Assembly (NCBI GenBank): GCA_050485485.1
Contig: JBJHBM010000018.1
Location: forward strand, 1 to 43,144
Reading direction: 5' to 3'
Origin: WHSO01 sp050485485
GTDB lineage: Bacteria > Pseudomonadota > Alphaproteobacteria > SMXQ01
DNA: 43,144 bases
Shown piece by piece: positions 34,143 through 42,283 of the stretch; position 1 is the stretch's first letter, and each line of letters starts with the position of its first letter. The position numbers were made by a program, and so were the translations under genes. The notes below the pieces were generated by a model. It saw only the letters and a list, made by a program, of their open reading frames with translations, had not been told where the DNA came from and made no database searches.

Positions 34143-34190
34143 TGGTTTCCATTTTGTACCCACCAGATGTGGGGGGCCGGCTGGAAACCA
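34143..34190. repeat. Nested inverted repeat upstream of the aminotransferase
   Basis: A perfect 9-base inverted repeat (TGGTTTCCA at 34143-34151, TGGAAACCA at 34182-34190) encloses a second 5-base stem (CCCAC at 34159-34163, GTGGG at 34169-34173). It ends 13 bases before ATG 34204. It could be a regulator-binding site or a two-stem leader structure near the ribosome-binding region. Confidence 0.6.
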
Positions 34191-34203
34191 ACCTGCGGCG
34201 GAC

Positions 34204-35415
34204 ATGCTCAACCCGCGTCTCGACGAATTGATGACCTACCCGTTCGCGCGGCTCCGCGCCCTGCTTGACGGGATCGCCCCGCCCGAGGGCGTGGCGCCGT
34301 TGTCGCTCGCGCTCGGCGAGCCGTCCCACGCCCCGCCCGCCTTCGTCGCTGAAACGCTCGCCGAGCATGCCGGGGACTGGGGGCGCTACCCGCCGACCCG
34401 CGGCACGGCCGGATTCCGGGAGGCGGTGGCCGCCTGGCTCGCGCGGCGCTACCGCCTGCCGGAAGGGTTCGTCACCGCCGACGCCCATGTGCTGCCCTGC
34501 GCCGGCACGCGCGAGGCGATCTTCATGTTCGCCCTCGCCGCCGTGCCGCAGCGCAAGCCCGGCACCACGGCCCAGCCCGCCGTGCTGGTGCCGAACCCGC
34601 TCTACCACGTCTATGCCGGGGCGGCGCAGATGGCGGGCGCCGAGGCCGTGTTCGTGCCGGCCCTGCCGGAGACGCGGTTCCTGCCGGACTTCACGGCGCT
34701 GCCGGCGCCGCTGCTGGCCCGCACGGTGCTGGCATATCTCTGCTCTCCCGCCAACCCGCAGGGCAGCGCCGCCGCCCTCGACACGCTCAAGGACCTGATC
34801 GCGCTCGCCATGGCGCACGATTTCATCCTGGCAGTGGACGAGTGCTATTCCGAGATCTACGACGCTGCGCCGCCGGCGGGCGCGCTGGAAGCGGCAGCCG
34901 CGTTCGGGGGTTGTGCGCGCGAGGCCCTTGAGCATGTAGTCGTGTTCAACTCCCTCTCCAAGCGCTCGAGCGCGCCGGGCTTGCGTTCTGGCTTCGTCGC
35001 GGGCGGCGCGGGCGCCATGGCGGCTTTCGCCCGGCTGCGCGATTTCGCCAGTTGCCAGACGCCGCTGCCGATCATTACGGTTGCGGAACGGCTGTGGCGC
35101 GACGAGGATCACGTGGCGCGCTCGCGGGCACGCTACCGCGCCAAGCTCGACACCGCCGAGGCCGCGCTCGCGGGGCGCCACGGGTTCTACCGTCCAGACG
35201 GCGGGTTCTTCCTGTGGCTCGATGTGGGCGACGGCGACGCGGCAGCACGCAAGCTATGGGCGGAGGCCGGAATCCGGGCCCTGCCGGGCAGCTGTCTGTG
35301 CCCCGCGGGCGAAGCCCAGCAGCGTCCGGGGCGTCCCTACATCCGGCTCGCCCTGGTGCATGAACCGGACACGCTGGCGGAGGCGTTCACGCGCCTCGGC
35401 CGCGTGCTCAACTGA
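34204..35415 (+). CDS. dapC: PLP-dependent aminotransferase, probable succinyldiaminopimelate aminotransferase
   Basis: A 403-residue class I/II aminotransferase. The substrate-binding LALGEPSHAPP block is at about residues 35-45. The GxREAI region and SPANPQG contact the cofactor. AVDECYSEIYD carries the PLP-nitrogen Asp. The Schiff-base lysine is K253 in FNSLSKRSSAPGLRSGF. The SLSKRSxxPGLRSG context and position before ftsK match proteins annotated DapC in alphaproteobacteria, which act in lysine and diaminopimelate synthesis. The substrate assignment is by family only. ATG 34204 is chosen because upstream codons are not family-like and include the inverted repeat. Confidence 0.85.
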   Translation: MLNPRLDELMTYPFARLRALLDGIAPPEGVAPLSLALGEPSHAPPAFVAETLAEHAGDWGRYPPTRGTAGFREAVAAWLARRYRLPEGFVTADAHVLPCAGTREAIFMFALAAVPQRKPGTTAQPAVLVPNPLYHVYAGAAQMAGAEAVFVPALPETRFLPDFTALPAPLLARTVLAYLCSPANPQGSAAALDTLKDLIALAMAHDFILAVDECYSEIYDAAPPAGALEAAAAFGGCAREALEHVVVFNSLSKRSSAPGLRSGFVAGGAGAMAAFARLRDFASCQTPLPIITVAERLWRDEDHVARSRARYRAKLDTAEAALAGRHGFYRPDGGFFLWLDVGDGDAAARKLWAEAGIRALPGSCLCPAGEAQQRPGRPYIRLALVHEPDTLAEAFTRLGRVLN

Positions 35416-35437
35416 ACAGAGGAGACGCGAGGCTCAC

Positions 35438-37864
35438 ATGGCGCGCTCATCCGCCGATGCCGGCAAAGCCACGTTCCTGCCCCAGGGCGTGACGGCGTTC
35501 CTGCGCCGCCGTGCGATCGAGCTGGGCGGCCTCGTCCTGCTCGCGCTCGGCGCGGCGATCCTTGCCGCGCTCGCGAGCTACGCCCCAACGGACCCCTCCA
35601 TCAACAAGGCGTCCGACGGCGTGATCGCCAACTGGCTCGGGCGTCCCGGCGCGCTCGCCGCCGATCTCGGCCTGCAGTCGATCGGCATCGCCGCCGCGCT
35701 GCCCGGCTTCGTGCTGTTGGCATGGGGATACCGGGTGCTGGCCGGCAAGGGCGTCGCACATCCCTATGCGCGCATCGTGCTGCTGCCCGTGGCGCTGGTG
35801 CTTCTGGCGGCCGGGCTCGCCGCTGTGCCGCCGCCCGAGGCCTGGCCGCTGCGCGCGAGCCTGGGCGGCTTCCTCGGCCAGTTCGTGCTGGGCGCGGTGG
35901 CGGGCGGCAGCGCCGCCGTCGGGCTCGACCTGGCGATTCTCGTCTTCGGCCTGCCGATGCTGGCGCTGGGGCTCGCGCTCGGGCTGTGGTTGTTCGCCTT
36001 CGGCCTCGTCGAATGGACGCGCGGCGCCGCCGCCGTGGCAACGGCCGCGGGCGCGACGGCGCGCGCCATCGGCCGGGGCTTACGCCGGGCCGTATCCTTC
36101 GGGCGCCGTGCCGGCCACAGAATCGCCGGCGCCGCTAGGCGCGGGCTCGGGTCGCGCCGCCCGCGTATCGAGCCGCGTATCGCCGGCATGGCGCGTGAAG
36201 GCGCCCGCATCACCCGGCCCGAGCCGCAAAGAGCCGACCCCGTCATTTCGGAGCCGCGCGGGGATGAGGAGGACGAAAGTCGGAGCGAGATCGCCATCGC
36301 GCCGCGTCCGAAGCGTCCCGCCCCCGGCAAGCGCGCGAACGAGAAACGCCAGAGCATGCTCGATCTCACCTCCGACGAGGACTACCGCCTGCCGCCGCTC
36401 GACCTCCTGGAGCTGCCGCCCGAGATCGCCGACGATCCCGCCGCGAGCAAGGAATCGCTCGAAGCCAACGCCAAGCTCCTGATGAGCGTGCTCGAGGATT
36501 TCGGCGTATCGGGCGAAATCATCAAGGTGCGTCCCGGCCCGGTGGTGACGCTCTACGAGCTCGAGCCCGCGCCGGGCATCAAGTCCTCGCGCGTGATCGG
36601 GCTCGCCGACGACATCGCGCGGTCCATGAGCGCGGTGAGCGTGCGCATCGCCGTGGTGCCCGGCCGCAACGTGATCGGCATCGAGCTGCCCAATGCGCGC
36701 CGCGAGACGGTGTACCTGCGCGAGCTGCTGGCGTCCGAAACCTACGAGCGCACCGCGTCCAAGCTCACCCTCGCCCTCGGCAAGGACATCGGCGGCGCGC
36801 CCGTGATGGCCGATATCGCACGCATGCCACATCTGCTGATCGCGGGCACCACCGGCTCGGGCAAGTCGGTCGCGATCAACACCATGATCCTGTCGCTCCT
36901 CTACCGGCTCACGCCCGAGGAGTGCCGCTTCATCATGATCGACCCCAAGATGCTGGAGCTCTCCGCCTACGACGACATCCCGCACCTTCTGGCCCCGGTG
37001 GTGACCGAGCCCGGCAAGGCCGTGGTGGCGCTGCGCTGGACCGTGAAGGAGATGGAGCACCGCTACCGCTGCATGTCGGAGCTGGGGGTGCGCAACATCA
37101 CCGGCTACAACCAGCGTCTCGGCGAGGCGCGGCGCAAGGGCGAGCGTCTCACGCGCCGCGTGCAGACCGGGTTCGATCCCGAGACCGGCAAGCCGGTGAT
37201 CGAGGAGCAGGAGCTGGACCTCGCGCCGTTGCCGTTCATCGTCGTCGTGGTGGACGAGATGGCCGACCTGATGATGGTGGCGGGTAAGGACATCGAAGCG
37301 GCGGTGCAGCGGCTCGCCCAGATGGCGCGCGCCGCCGGCATCCACATCATCATGGCGACCCAGCGCCCGTCGGTGGACGTGATCACCGGCACCATCAAGG
37401 CCAACTTCCCGACCCGCATCTCGTTCCAGGTGACGTCGAAGATCGACAGCCGCACCATCCTCGGCGAGCAGGGCGCGGAACAGTTGCTGGGCCAGGGCGA
37501 CATGCTCTACATGCAGGGCGGCGGACGCATCACGCGCGTCCACGGCCCGTTCGTCTCAGACCGCGAGGTGGAGCAGGTGGTAGCCGCGCTCAAGGCCCAG
37601 GGCGAGCCGGCCTACGTCGATTCGGTCACCGAGGACGAGGCCCAGGCCTTCGGCGGCAACACCGATTCGGGCGACGCGCTCTACGACCAGGCGATCGCGC
37701 TGGTGCTGCGCGAGCGCAAGGCCTCCACCAGCTTCATCCAGCGCCATCTGCAGATCGGCTACAACCGTGCCGCCCGCATCATGGACCAGCTCGAAGCCGA
37801 CGGGATCGTCAGTGCCGCCAACCACGTCGGCAAGCGCGAGGTCCTAGGCCCGCCCGGCAACTAG
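35438..37864 (+). CDS. ftsK: DNA translocase FtsK
   Basis: An 808-residue septal DNA motor that clears chromosome termini during division. There are four N-terminal membrane helices (within residues 20-190). A short basic, Pro/Arg-rich linker (about 195-330) follows, much shorter than in E. coli FtsK (1329 residues) but usual in alphaproteobacteria. The motor domain has Walker A GTTGSGKS (about 470-477) and Walker B VVVVDEMAD (D at about 606). The C-terminal winged-helix gamma domain (about 745-808, ASTSFIQRHLQIGYNRAARIMD) should recognise KOPS and XerD. AGAGGAGACG precedes ATG 35438, 22 bases after the aminotransferase. Confidence 0.96.
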   Translation: MARSSADAGKATFLPQGVTAFLRRRAIELGGLVLLALGAAILAALASYAPTDPSINKASDGVIANWLGRPGALAADLGLQSIGIAAALPGFVLLAWGYRVLAGKGVAHPYARIVLLPVALVLLAAGLAAVPPPEAWPLRASLGGFLGQFVLGAVAGGSAAVGLDLAILVFGLPMLALGLALGLWLFAFGLVEWTRGAAAVATAAGATARAIGRGLRRAVSFGRRAGHRIAGAARRGLGSRRPRIEPRIAGMAREGARITRPEPQRADPVISEPRGDEEDESRSEIAIAPRPKRPAPGKRANEKRQSMLDLTSDEDYRLPPLDLLELPPEIADDPAASKESLEANAKLLMSVLEDFGVSGEIIKVRPGPVVTLYELEPAPGIKSSRVIGLADDIARSMSAVSVRIAVVPGRNVIGIELPNARRETVYLRELLASETYERTASKLTLALGKDIGGAPVMADIARMPHLLIAGTTGSGKSVAINTMILSLLYRLTPEECRFIMIDPKMLELSAYDDIPHLLAPVVTEPGKAVVALRWTVKEMEHRYRCMSELGVRNITGYNQRLGEARRKGERLTRRVQTGFDPETGKPVIEEQELDLAPLPFIVVVVDEMADLMMVAGKDIEAAVQRLAQMARAAGIHIIMATQRPSVDVITGTIKANFPTRISFQVTSKIDSRTILGEQGAEQLLGQGDMLYMQGGGRITRVHGPFVSDREVEQVVAALKAQGEPAYVDSVTEDEAQAFGGNTDSGDALYDQAIALVLRERKASTSFIQRHLQIGYNRAARIMDQLEADGIVSAANHVGKREVLGPPGN

Positions 37865-37918
37865 ACATCGCCCCAAACGCGCCTTATTTGGACCGGCCGG
37901 AGCGGCTATGCTGGCGCC

Positions 37919-38569
37919 ATGAAAGCTCTTCTCCGCATCGCGTTCGCCGCCGTGCTGGCGCTTGCCGCGAGCGCCGCACCGGCCTTGGCTCAGGAAGCCC
38001 CCGGCCGGTCGGCGCCGACCGCACCGTTCGCCCCCGACCGCGAGGGCCTGGCCCGGATCGAGGCCTACCTCAACGGTATCACCACGCTCAAGGCCGATTT
38101 CCTGCAGGTGGCCTCGACCGGGGAAGTGGCGCGCGGCATTTTCTACCTGCGCCGACCGGGACGACTACGGGTCGAGTACGAGCCCGCGGTCCCGATGCTG
38201 ATCGTGGCCGACGGCCATCGCCTGATCTATCACGACAAAGAGCTCGACCACGTGAGCATGGTGCCGATCGAGCGCACTCTCGCCGCTTTCCTGGCGCGCC
38301 CGGAAATCCGCTTCGGCGACGACGTGATGGTGCGCGGCTACGCTCGCGACGGCGGATTGGTACGTGTCACGCTGGTCCAGCGCCGCGACCCCGATGCCGG
38401 CAGCCTCATGCTCATCTTCGACGATTCGCCGCTCATGCTGCGCCAATGGGTCATCACGGACGCGCAGGGCGTGGAGACCCGGGTAGCCCTTCAGGACACA
38501 CGCTGGGGCCTCGCGCTCGACAGCGCACTGTTCGACATCCCCGAGCCTGAGCGGCGGCGCTTCCCGTAG
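37919..38569 (+). CDS. lolA: Outer-membrane lipoprotein carrier protein LolA family
   Basis: A 216-residue periplasmic protein with a signal peptide (residues 1-24, ALA-Q cleavage). The LolA pattern follows: IEAYLNGITTLKADFLQVASTG, then GIFYLRRPGRLRVEYEP and ADGHRLIYHDKELDHVSMVPI. It should chaperone lipoproteins from the inner membrane LolCDE complex to the outer membrane. Length is normal for the family. It begins 54 bases after ftsK, an order (ftsK-lolA) common in many proteobacteria. The lipid-binding cavity residues cannot be judged from sequence alone. Confidence 0.92.
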   Translation: MKALLRIAFAAVLALAASAAPALAQEAPGRSAPTAPFAPDREGLARIEAYLNGITTLKADFLQVASTGEVARGIFYLRRPGRLRVEYEPAVPMLIVADGHRLIYHDKELDHVSMVPIERTLAAFLARPEIRFGDDVMVRGYARDGGLVRVTLVQRRDPDAGSLMLIFDDSPLMLRQWVITDAQGVETRVALQDTRWGLALDSALFDIPEPERRRFP

Positions 38570-38576
38570 GGGGATG

Positions 38577-38618
38577 TACTTTGAGTTGTAGAATTTACTT
38601 ATTTGAATCAAAGTATTA
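38577..38618. repeat. AT-rich inverted repeat with an overlapping IHF-like site
   Basis: Eight-base arms TACTTTGA (38577-38584) and TCAAAGTA (38608-38615) are separated by 23 bases. A second, competing palindrome TTTGA-A-TCAAA lies at 38602-38612. The right arm overlaps a full IHF consensus (AATCAA-AGTA-TTA, 38606-38618). It starts just after the lolA stop in an AT-rich patch running to about 38690. An operator, a weak terminator or a bend site are all possible. Confidence 0.45.
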
Positions 38619-38689
38619 CGGCAGGTTGCGAAATTTCAGATTAGAACTATTGCAAAGCTGGAAAAGGCTTCCCATTTACTTGTCTAAGG

Positions 38690-38795
38690 CGGGGCCGTCA
38701 CGGCCTCGCTTCGGGTGGTCATCCCCCTTTGGCCATCCACGGCCCTGAAAGGCCAGCGGCGCCCGGCCATCCCCCCCTCTGGTCGGGCGCCGTCT
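38690..38795 (+). ncRNA. Candidate structured RNA with C-rich loops (lolA-xth gap)
   Basis: Four hairpins follow one another. GGCCG-TCA-CGGCC spans 38693-38705. TGGTCA/TGGCCA (38716-38721, 38730-38735) closes a TCCCCCTT loop. GGCC-CTGAAA-GGCC spans 38741-38754. A 13-bp stem (38757-38769, 38780-38792) closes a TCCCCCCCTC loop. The only mismatches in the second and fourth stems would be G-U pairs, which favours an RNA on the plus strand. C-rich loops could pair with G-rich ribosome-binding sites. No clear promoter or T-run is seen, so a long xth leader is an alternative. Confidence 0.35.
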
Positions 38796-38906
38796 TGCCT
38801 GAAACGCCTTATATCTCAAAGACTTAACCATGGGTTTGCGCGCGGCTGGCGGGACACGCCCCGAGCCGGTAATTTGGCGCCGCCGCAAAACGTCCATGGG
38901 ACCGCC

Positions 38907-39701
38907 ATGCCGCTCTCGATCGCCACCTGGAACATCAATTCGGTCCGCCTCCGCATGGGACTCGTCGCCCGCTTCCTCGAGGAGGCGCGACCGGACATCC
39001 TGTGCCTGCAGGAGATCAAGGCGACGGCAGAAACGTTTCCCTTAGAGGCTTTCCGGGCAGCCGGCTATCGCCATGTCCATCTCGCCGGCATGAAAGGCTA
39101 TAACGGCGTCGCCATCGTTTCACGCACGCCCTTCGCGCGCACCGACGTGCGGCACTGGTGCGAAAAGGAAGACGCGCGCCATATCTGGGTCACGCTCGAA
39201 AACGGGATGGAGCTTCACAATTTCTACGTCCCGGCAGGCGGCGATCTGCCGGACCCCCTGCTCAATCCCAAGTTCGCCCACAAGCTGCGCTTCATCGACG
39301 AGGTCACGGCTTGGTTCGCAGCGCGCAAGGCACCGACCAACGAATTCGTGCTGGTGGGCGACCTCAACATCGCGCCCCTCGAAACCGACGTGTGGTCGCA
39401 CAAGGCACTGCTCAAGGTGGTGAGCCACACGCCCGTCGAGGTCGCGCGACTCGAGAAGATGCAAGGTGCCGGCGACTGGGTGGACGCGGTTCGCCACGTC
39501 GTCCCGCCCGAACGGCCGCTCTATTCGTGGTGGAGCTATCGCGCAGCCGATTGGGATGCGGCCGACAAGGGACGGCGGCTCGATCACGTCTGGGTTACGC
39601 CGGCGTTGCGCGCGCGCATCCGAGACGCAACCGTGATGCGGGATGCGCGCGGATGGAACCAGCCATCCGACCACGTGCCGGTGCTCGTGACCCTACGATG
39701 A
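38907..39701 (+). CDS. xth: Exodeoxyribonuclease III / AP endonuclease
   Basis: A 264-residue Mg-dependent nuclease of base-excision repair that cuts at abasic sites and degrades 3' ends. Active-site blocks are in order: TWNINS (residues 7-12), LQEIKA with E36, GDLNIAP with D152 and N154, and the closing SDHVPV with D255 and H256. Length matches E. coli ExoIII (268). ATG 38907 is chosen because the protein starts at the conserved beta strand. The ribosome-binding site is weak. Its TGA overlaps the ATG of the next gene (ATGA). Confidence 0.95.
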   Translation: MPLSIATWNINSVRLRMGLVARFLEEARPDILCLQEIKATAETFPLEAFRAAGYRHVHLAGMKGYNGVAIVSRTPFARTDVRHWCEKEDARHIWVTLENGMELHNFYVPAGGDLPDPLLNPKFAHKLRFIDEVTAWFAARKAPTNEFVLVGDLNIAPLETDVWSHKALLKVVSHTPVEVARLEKMQGAGDWVDAVRHVVPPERPLYSWWSYRAADWDAADKGRRLDHVWVTPALRARIRDATVMRDARGWNQPSDHVPVLVTLR

Positions 39702-40210
39702 GAACAGCGGCGTACGTCCACGTCTGGCCCTGGCCAATCCTGCGCGGCGATTACCTGCGGGGCGCCGCGGGTTTCGCCGTGACCGGCGTGCCGCTCGCCT
39801 TCGTCGAGAGGACGCCCGTCACGGTCGTCCTTCTCGGAGGGCTCGCCGCGCTGTTCGCCTGGCTGCTGACACGCACCTGGCGACGTCATCGCGCGCGCAT
39901 CGAGACGGACGAAGAGGGAATCCGCTGGAATCGCCGCGTCCTGGCATGGCCTGCGCTCAAGCGCGTTTCCGCGCGCCGTTTCGGCGCGCATAGGCGCGAC
40001 GGCGGCTATGTCGAGATGACGCTCTCCGGCGCCGGCACGCGCCTTACCCTCGATTCACAGCTCACCGACGCGATCATTCTGTTCCGGTTTGTGGCCTGCG
40101 CGACGGAATCCAACGGGCTCATGCTTGACGACCGCACGCGCGCGGCGTTCGGGGCGCTCGGCCTCCAGATGGCGGTCAATGGGCGAGCCGGTAGCCGCCC
40201 TTCTCCGTGA
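39698..40210 (+). CDS. Hypothetical membrane-anchored protein, PH-like C-terminal half
   Basis: A 170-residue protein starting at an ATG that overlaps the xth stop. Two hydrophobic segments at about 22-36 and 40-58 form a membrane hairpin. They are followed by a basic patch (RTWRRHRAR) and a soluble beta-rich region with IRWNRRVLAWPALKRVSARR, reminiscent of bacterial PH-like domains. The family cannot be named firmly. Its last 35 bases overlap the 3' end of the convergent response-regulator gene, so the two reading frames share DNA. Confidence 0.65.
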   Translation: MRTAAYVHVWPWPILRGDYLRGAAGFAVTGVPLAFVERTPVTVVLLGGLAALFAWLLTRTWRRHRARIETDEEGIRWNRRVLAWPALKRVSARRFGAHRRDGGYVEMTLSGAGTRLTLDSQLTDAIILFRFVACATESNGLMLDDRTRAAFGALGLQMAVNGRAGSRPSP

Positions 40211-40859
40211 CCAGAATCTGGGAGTGCGTGGGATCGCGTTCGATCTTGCGGCGCAGGCGGTAGATATGGGTTTCGAGCGTATGGGTCGTGACGTCCGCGC
40301 TGTAACCCCACACCTCGCGCAAGAGTTTCTCGCGACTCACCACCTGGTCGCCGGTGCGATAGAGGTACTTGAGGATCGCCGTCTCCTTCTCGGTCAGGCG
40401 GATCTTGCGGTCGCTCGGGTCGAGCAGCATCTTGCGCGCCGGCTGGAAGGTATAGGGGCCGAGCGCGAACACCGCATCTTCGGACAAGGCATGCTGGCGG
40501 AGCTGCGCGCGCAGGCGTGCGAGCAGGACGCCGAGGCGGAATGGCTTGGCGATGTAATCGTTGGCACCGGCGTCGAGACCGAGGATGGTGTCCGATTCGG
40601 ATCCCGCGCCGGTCAGCATGATAATCGGGCTCCTGACGCCGGCACGGCGCATCAGGCGGCACAGTTCCCGCCCGTCCATGTCGGGCAGGCCGACGTCGAG
40701 AATGATCGCATCGAAATGTCCGTCGCGGGTCGTGTCAAGCGCGGCGGCACCGGTATGGGCCACCGAAGTTTCGAACTCCTCGTGCAGGCGAAGCTGCTCG
40801 GCGAGCGCCGAAACCAGTGCCTCGTCGTCGTCCACCAGCAGGATACGCTTGCCCGTCAT
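40176..40859 (-). CDS. OmpR/PhoB-type DNA-binding response regulator (orphan)
   Basis: A 227-residue two-component regulator. The receiver domain (1-120) has the acidic pocket D10-D12, phospho-acceptor D55 (IILDVGLPDMDG), T83 and K105 (AKPF), so it should be phosphorylated normally. The C-terminal winged helix (about 130-227) has LTEKETAILKYL and the recognition region VTTHTLETHIYRLRRKIE. No histidine kinase gene is in the window, so the partner is unknown. ATG 40859 has GAGGGGCC upstream. It is divergent from ribA, and an inverted repeat overlies its probable promoter. Confidence 0.93.
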   Translation of the reverse strand: MTGKRILLVDDDEALVSALAEQLRLHEEFETSVAHTGAAALDTTRDGHFDAIILDVGLPDMDGRELCRLMRRAGVRSPIIMLTGAGSESDTILGLDAGANDYIAKPFRLGVLLARLRAQLRQHALSEDAVFALGPYTFQPARKMLLDPSDRKIRLTEKETAILKYLYRTGDQVVSREKLLREVWGYSADVTTHTLETHIYRLRRKIERDPTHSQILVTEKGGYRLAH

Positions 40860-40876
40860 GGCTTGGCCCCTCGCGG

Positions 40877-40920
40877 CGTATGTCCGGGCGCAAGTGTAGC
40901 GAAACCGCGACATACGGCAA
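40877..40920 (-). promoter_or_regulatory. Promoter and inverted-repeat operator of the response regulator
   Basis: On the complement, TTGCCG (40915-40920), a 16-base spacer and TACACT (40893-40898) form a plausible promoter. It starts about 27 bases before the ATG. A perfect 8-base inverted repeat (CGTATGTC at 40877-40884, GACATACG at 40909-40916) brackets the -10 box and the start point, as expected for a repressor or autoregulation site. Confidence 0.5.
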
Positions 40921-41038
40921 CCGCCGGACGGGTACCTAGCCTCCCCCCGGGATGGCCTTTTTCGGGGGCTCGTGATACACCAACTCCCACTCGCGACCGA
41001 GGCTTTCGGCCGCGCCGAGGCATTGCAGAGGACGGGTT

Positions 41039-42187
41039 TTGACATCTCCGGCACCGGGTCAGACGTCATCGCGCCGGCCGCACGCGCCGCTGGTGACGGT
41101 CGATCGCGCCGTGGCCGAGCTCAGGCGCGGCGGCTTCGCCGTCGTCTCGGCGGCTGGGGCCGCGCTTCTGGTCCAAGCGGCCGAGGCGGTCACGCCCCAA
41201 AGCCTCGACCGGCTCGCGGCGCTCGCCGGCAGCGAGCCACGGCTCGCCCTCACGCGGCATCGGGCCGCCGCCATCGGACTCCTGTCCGCTGCCGGAGGAG
41301 CGCCCGGCGCGGGACCGATGCTGATCCCGCTGCCCGACGGCTTTCCCGCTCAGGAAGTGCGTGCCATCGCGGAACCGGGAGAGGTCGTGAGCATCCGCGT
41401 GCCGGCGCCGGTAGCGAGCCCGGGCGGCGACATCGCGGCCGCCTTTGCCGCAGCGGTCGAGCTGACCAAGATCGCGCGGCTGCTGCCCGCCGCGCTGGCC
41501 GCGCCGCTGACCGGCGGCGATGCCGAAGCCTTCGCCGCCGCGAACGATCTTCTCACGGTGGCGGCCGACGACATTCGCGACTATCACGGCCGGGCCGCCC
41601 GCTCGCTCAAGGCCGTAAGCCAAGCGCGTGTACCGCTGGCGCTTGCCGAAACCGCGCGCATCGTCGCCTACCGTCCGTCCGACGGCGGCATCGAGCACCT
41701 CGCCATCGTGATCGGCGATCCGCGCACGGACGCGCCGGTGCTCGCGCGCATCCATTCCGAGTGTTTCACGGGCGATTTGCTCGGCAGTTTGCGCTGCGAC
41801 TGCGGCGATCAGCTGCGCGGCGCCATCGCCGAAATCTCGGCGGCGGGAGCTGGGGTGCTGATCTATCTCGCGCAGGAGGGACGCGGCATCGGCCTCGTCA
41901 ACAAACTGCGCGCCTACAACCTGCAGGACCAGGGCCTAGACACGCTCGACGCCAACGAGCAGCTCGGCTTCGACGCCGACGAGCGCATCTATCTGCCGGC
42001 CGCGGAGATCCTGCGCGACCTCGGGTTCACGCGCGTGCTGCTGATGACCAACAATCCCGAAAAAGTCGACGCGCTCGCACGCTGCGGAATCGAGGTGGTG
42101 CAGCGCGTCGCCCACGTGTTCCCGTCGAATGCCCACAACGAGGGCTATCTCGAGACCAAGAAGACCCGCTCCGGCCACATGTTCTAG
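41039..42187 (+). CDS. ribA: GTP cyclohydrolase II with an N-terminal extension
   Basis: The C-terminal half (about residues 200-382) is a complete GTP cyclohydrolase II, the first step of riboflavin synthesis. The zinc cysteines are C242, C253 and C255 (HSEC-x10-CxC). The catalytic block is QEGRGIGLVNKLRAYNLQDQG, and NNPEKVDAL and YLETKKTRSGHMF close it. The N-terminal 190 residues sit where DHBP synthase (RibB) sits in fused RibBA proteins. They lack the acidic DDEDRENEGD-type motif and so are presumably inactive or unrelated. TTG 41039 is chosen for the AGAGGA site six bases before it; GTG 41093 is an alternative. The regulator gene is divergent. Confidence 0.9.
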   Translation: MTSPAPGQTSSRRPHAPLVTVDRAVAELRRGGFAVVSAAGAALLVQAAEAVTPQSLDRLAALAGSEPRLALTRHRAAAIGLLSAAGGAPGAGPMLIPLPDGFPAQEVRAIAEPGEVVSIRVPAPVASPGGDIAAAFAAAVELTKIARLLPAALAAPLTGGDAEAFAAANDLLTVAADDIRDYHGRAARSLKAVSQARVPLALAETARIVAYRPSDGGIEHLAIVIGDPRTDAPVLARIHSECFTGDLLGSLRCDCGDQLRGAIAEISAAGAGVLIYLAQEGRGIGLVNKLRAYNLQDQGLDTLDANEQLGFDADERIYLPAAEILRDLGFTRVLLMTNNPEKVDALARCGIEVVQRVAHVFPSNAHNEGYLETKKTRSGHMF

Positions 42188-42223
42188 GTGGGCCGGCCTC
42201 CGGCGCCTGGAACGGAACGACCT

Positions 42224-42263
42224 TGCCGGGCAGGTGGGGAGGGGCGGCACATTCTGCCGGGCA
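42224..42263 (+). promoter_or_regulatory. Twin palindromic enhancer-like sites
   Basis: TGCCGGGCA occurs at 42224-42232 and 42255-42263, centre to centre 31 bp (about three helical turns). The flanks complement each other: the first copy extends as CTTGCC on the left, the second as GGCAAG on the right, giving the combined palindrome CTTGCCGGGCAAG. Centres lie about 112 and 81 bases before the predicted start, the usual place for sigma-54 activator sites. The same 9-mer lies before glnK1. Confidence 0.5.
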
Positions 42264-42283
42264 AGCGGCGACGGCGTTGATAC

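Noticed and set aside
35282..35290. A fourth copy of TGCCGGGCA
   Set aside because: It lies inside the aminotransferase coding sequence and simply encodes LPGS-type residues; no promoter is nearby.
38577..38700. A sigma-54 promoter downstream of the IHF-like site after lolA
   Set aside because: The TTGC sequences in the region have no GG at the required position ten bases upstream of GC.
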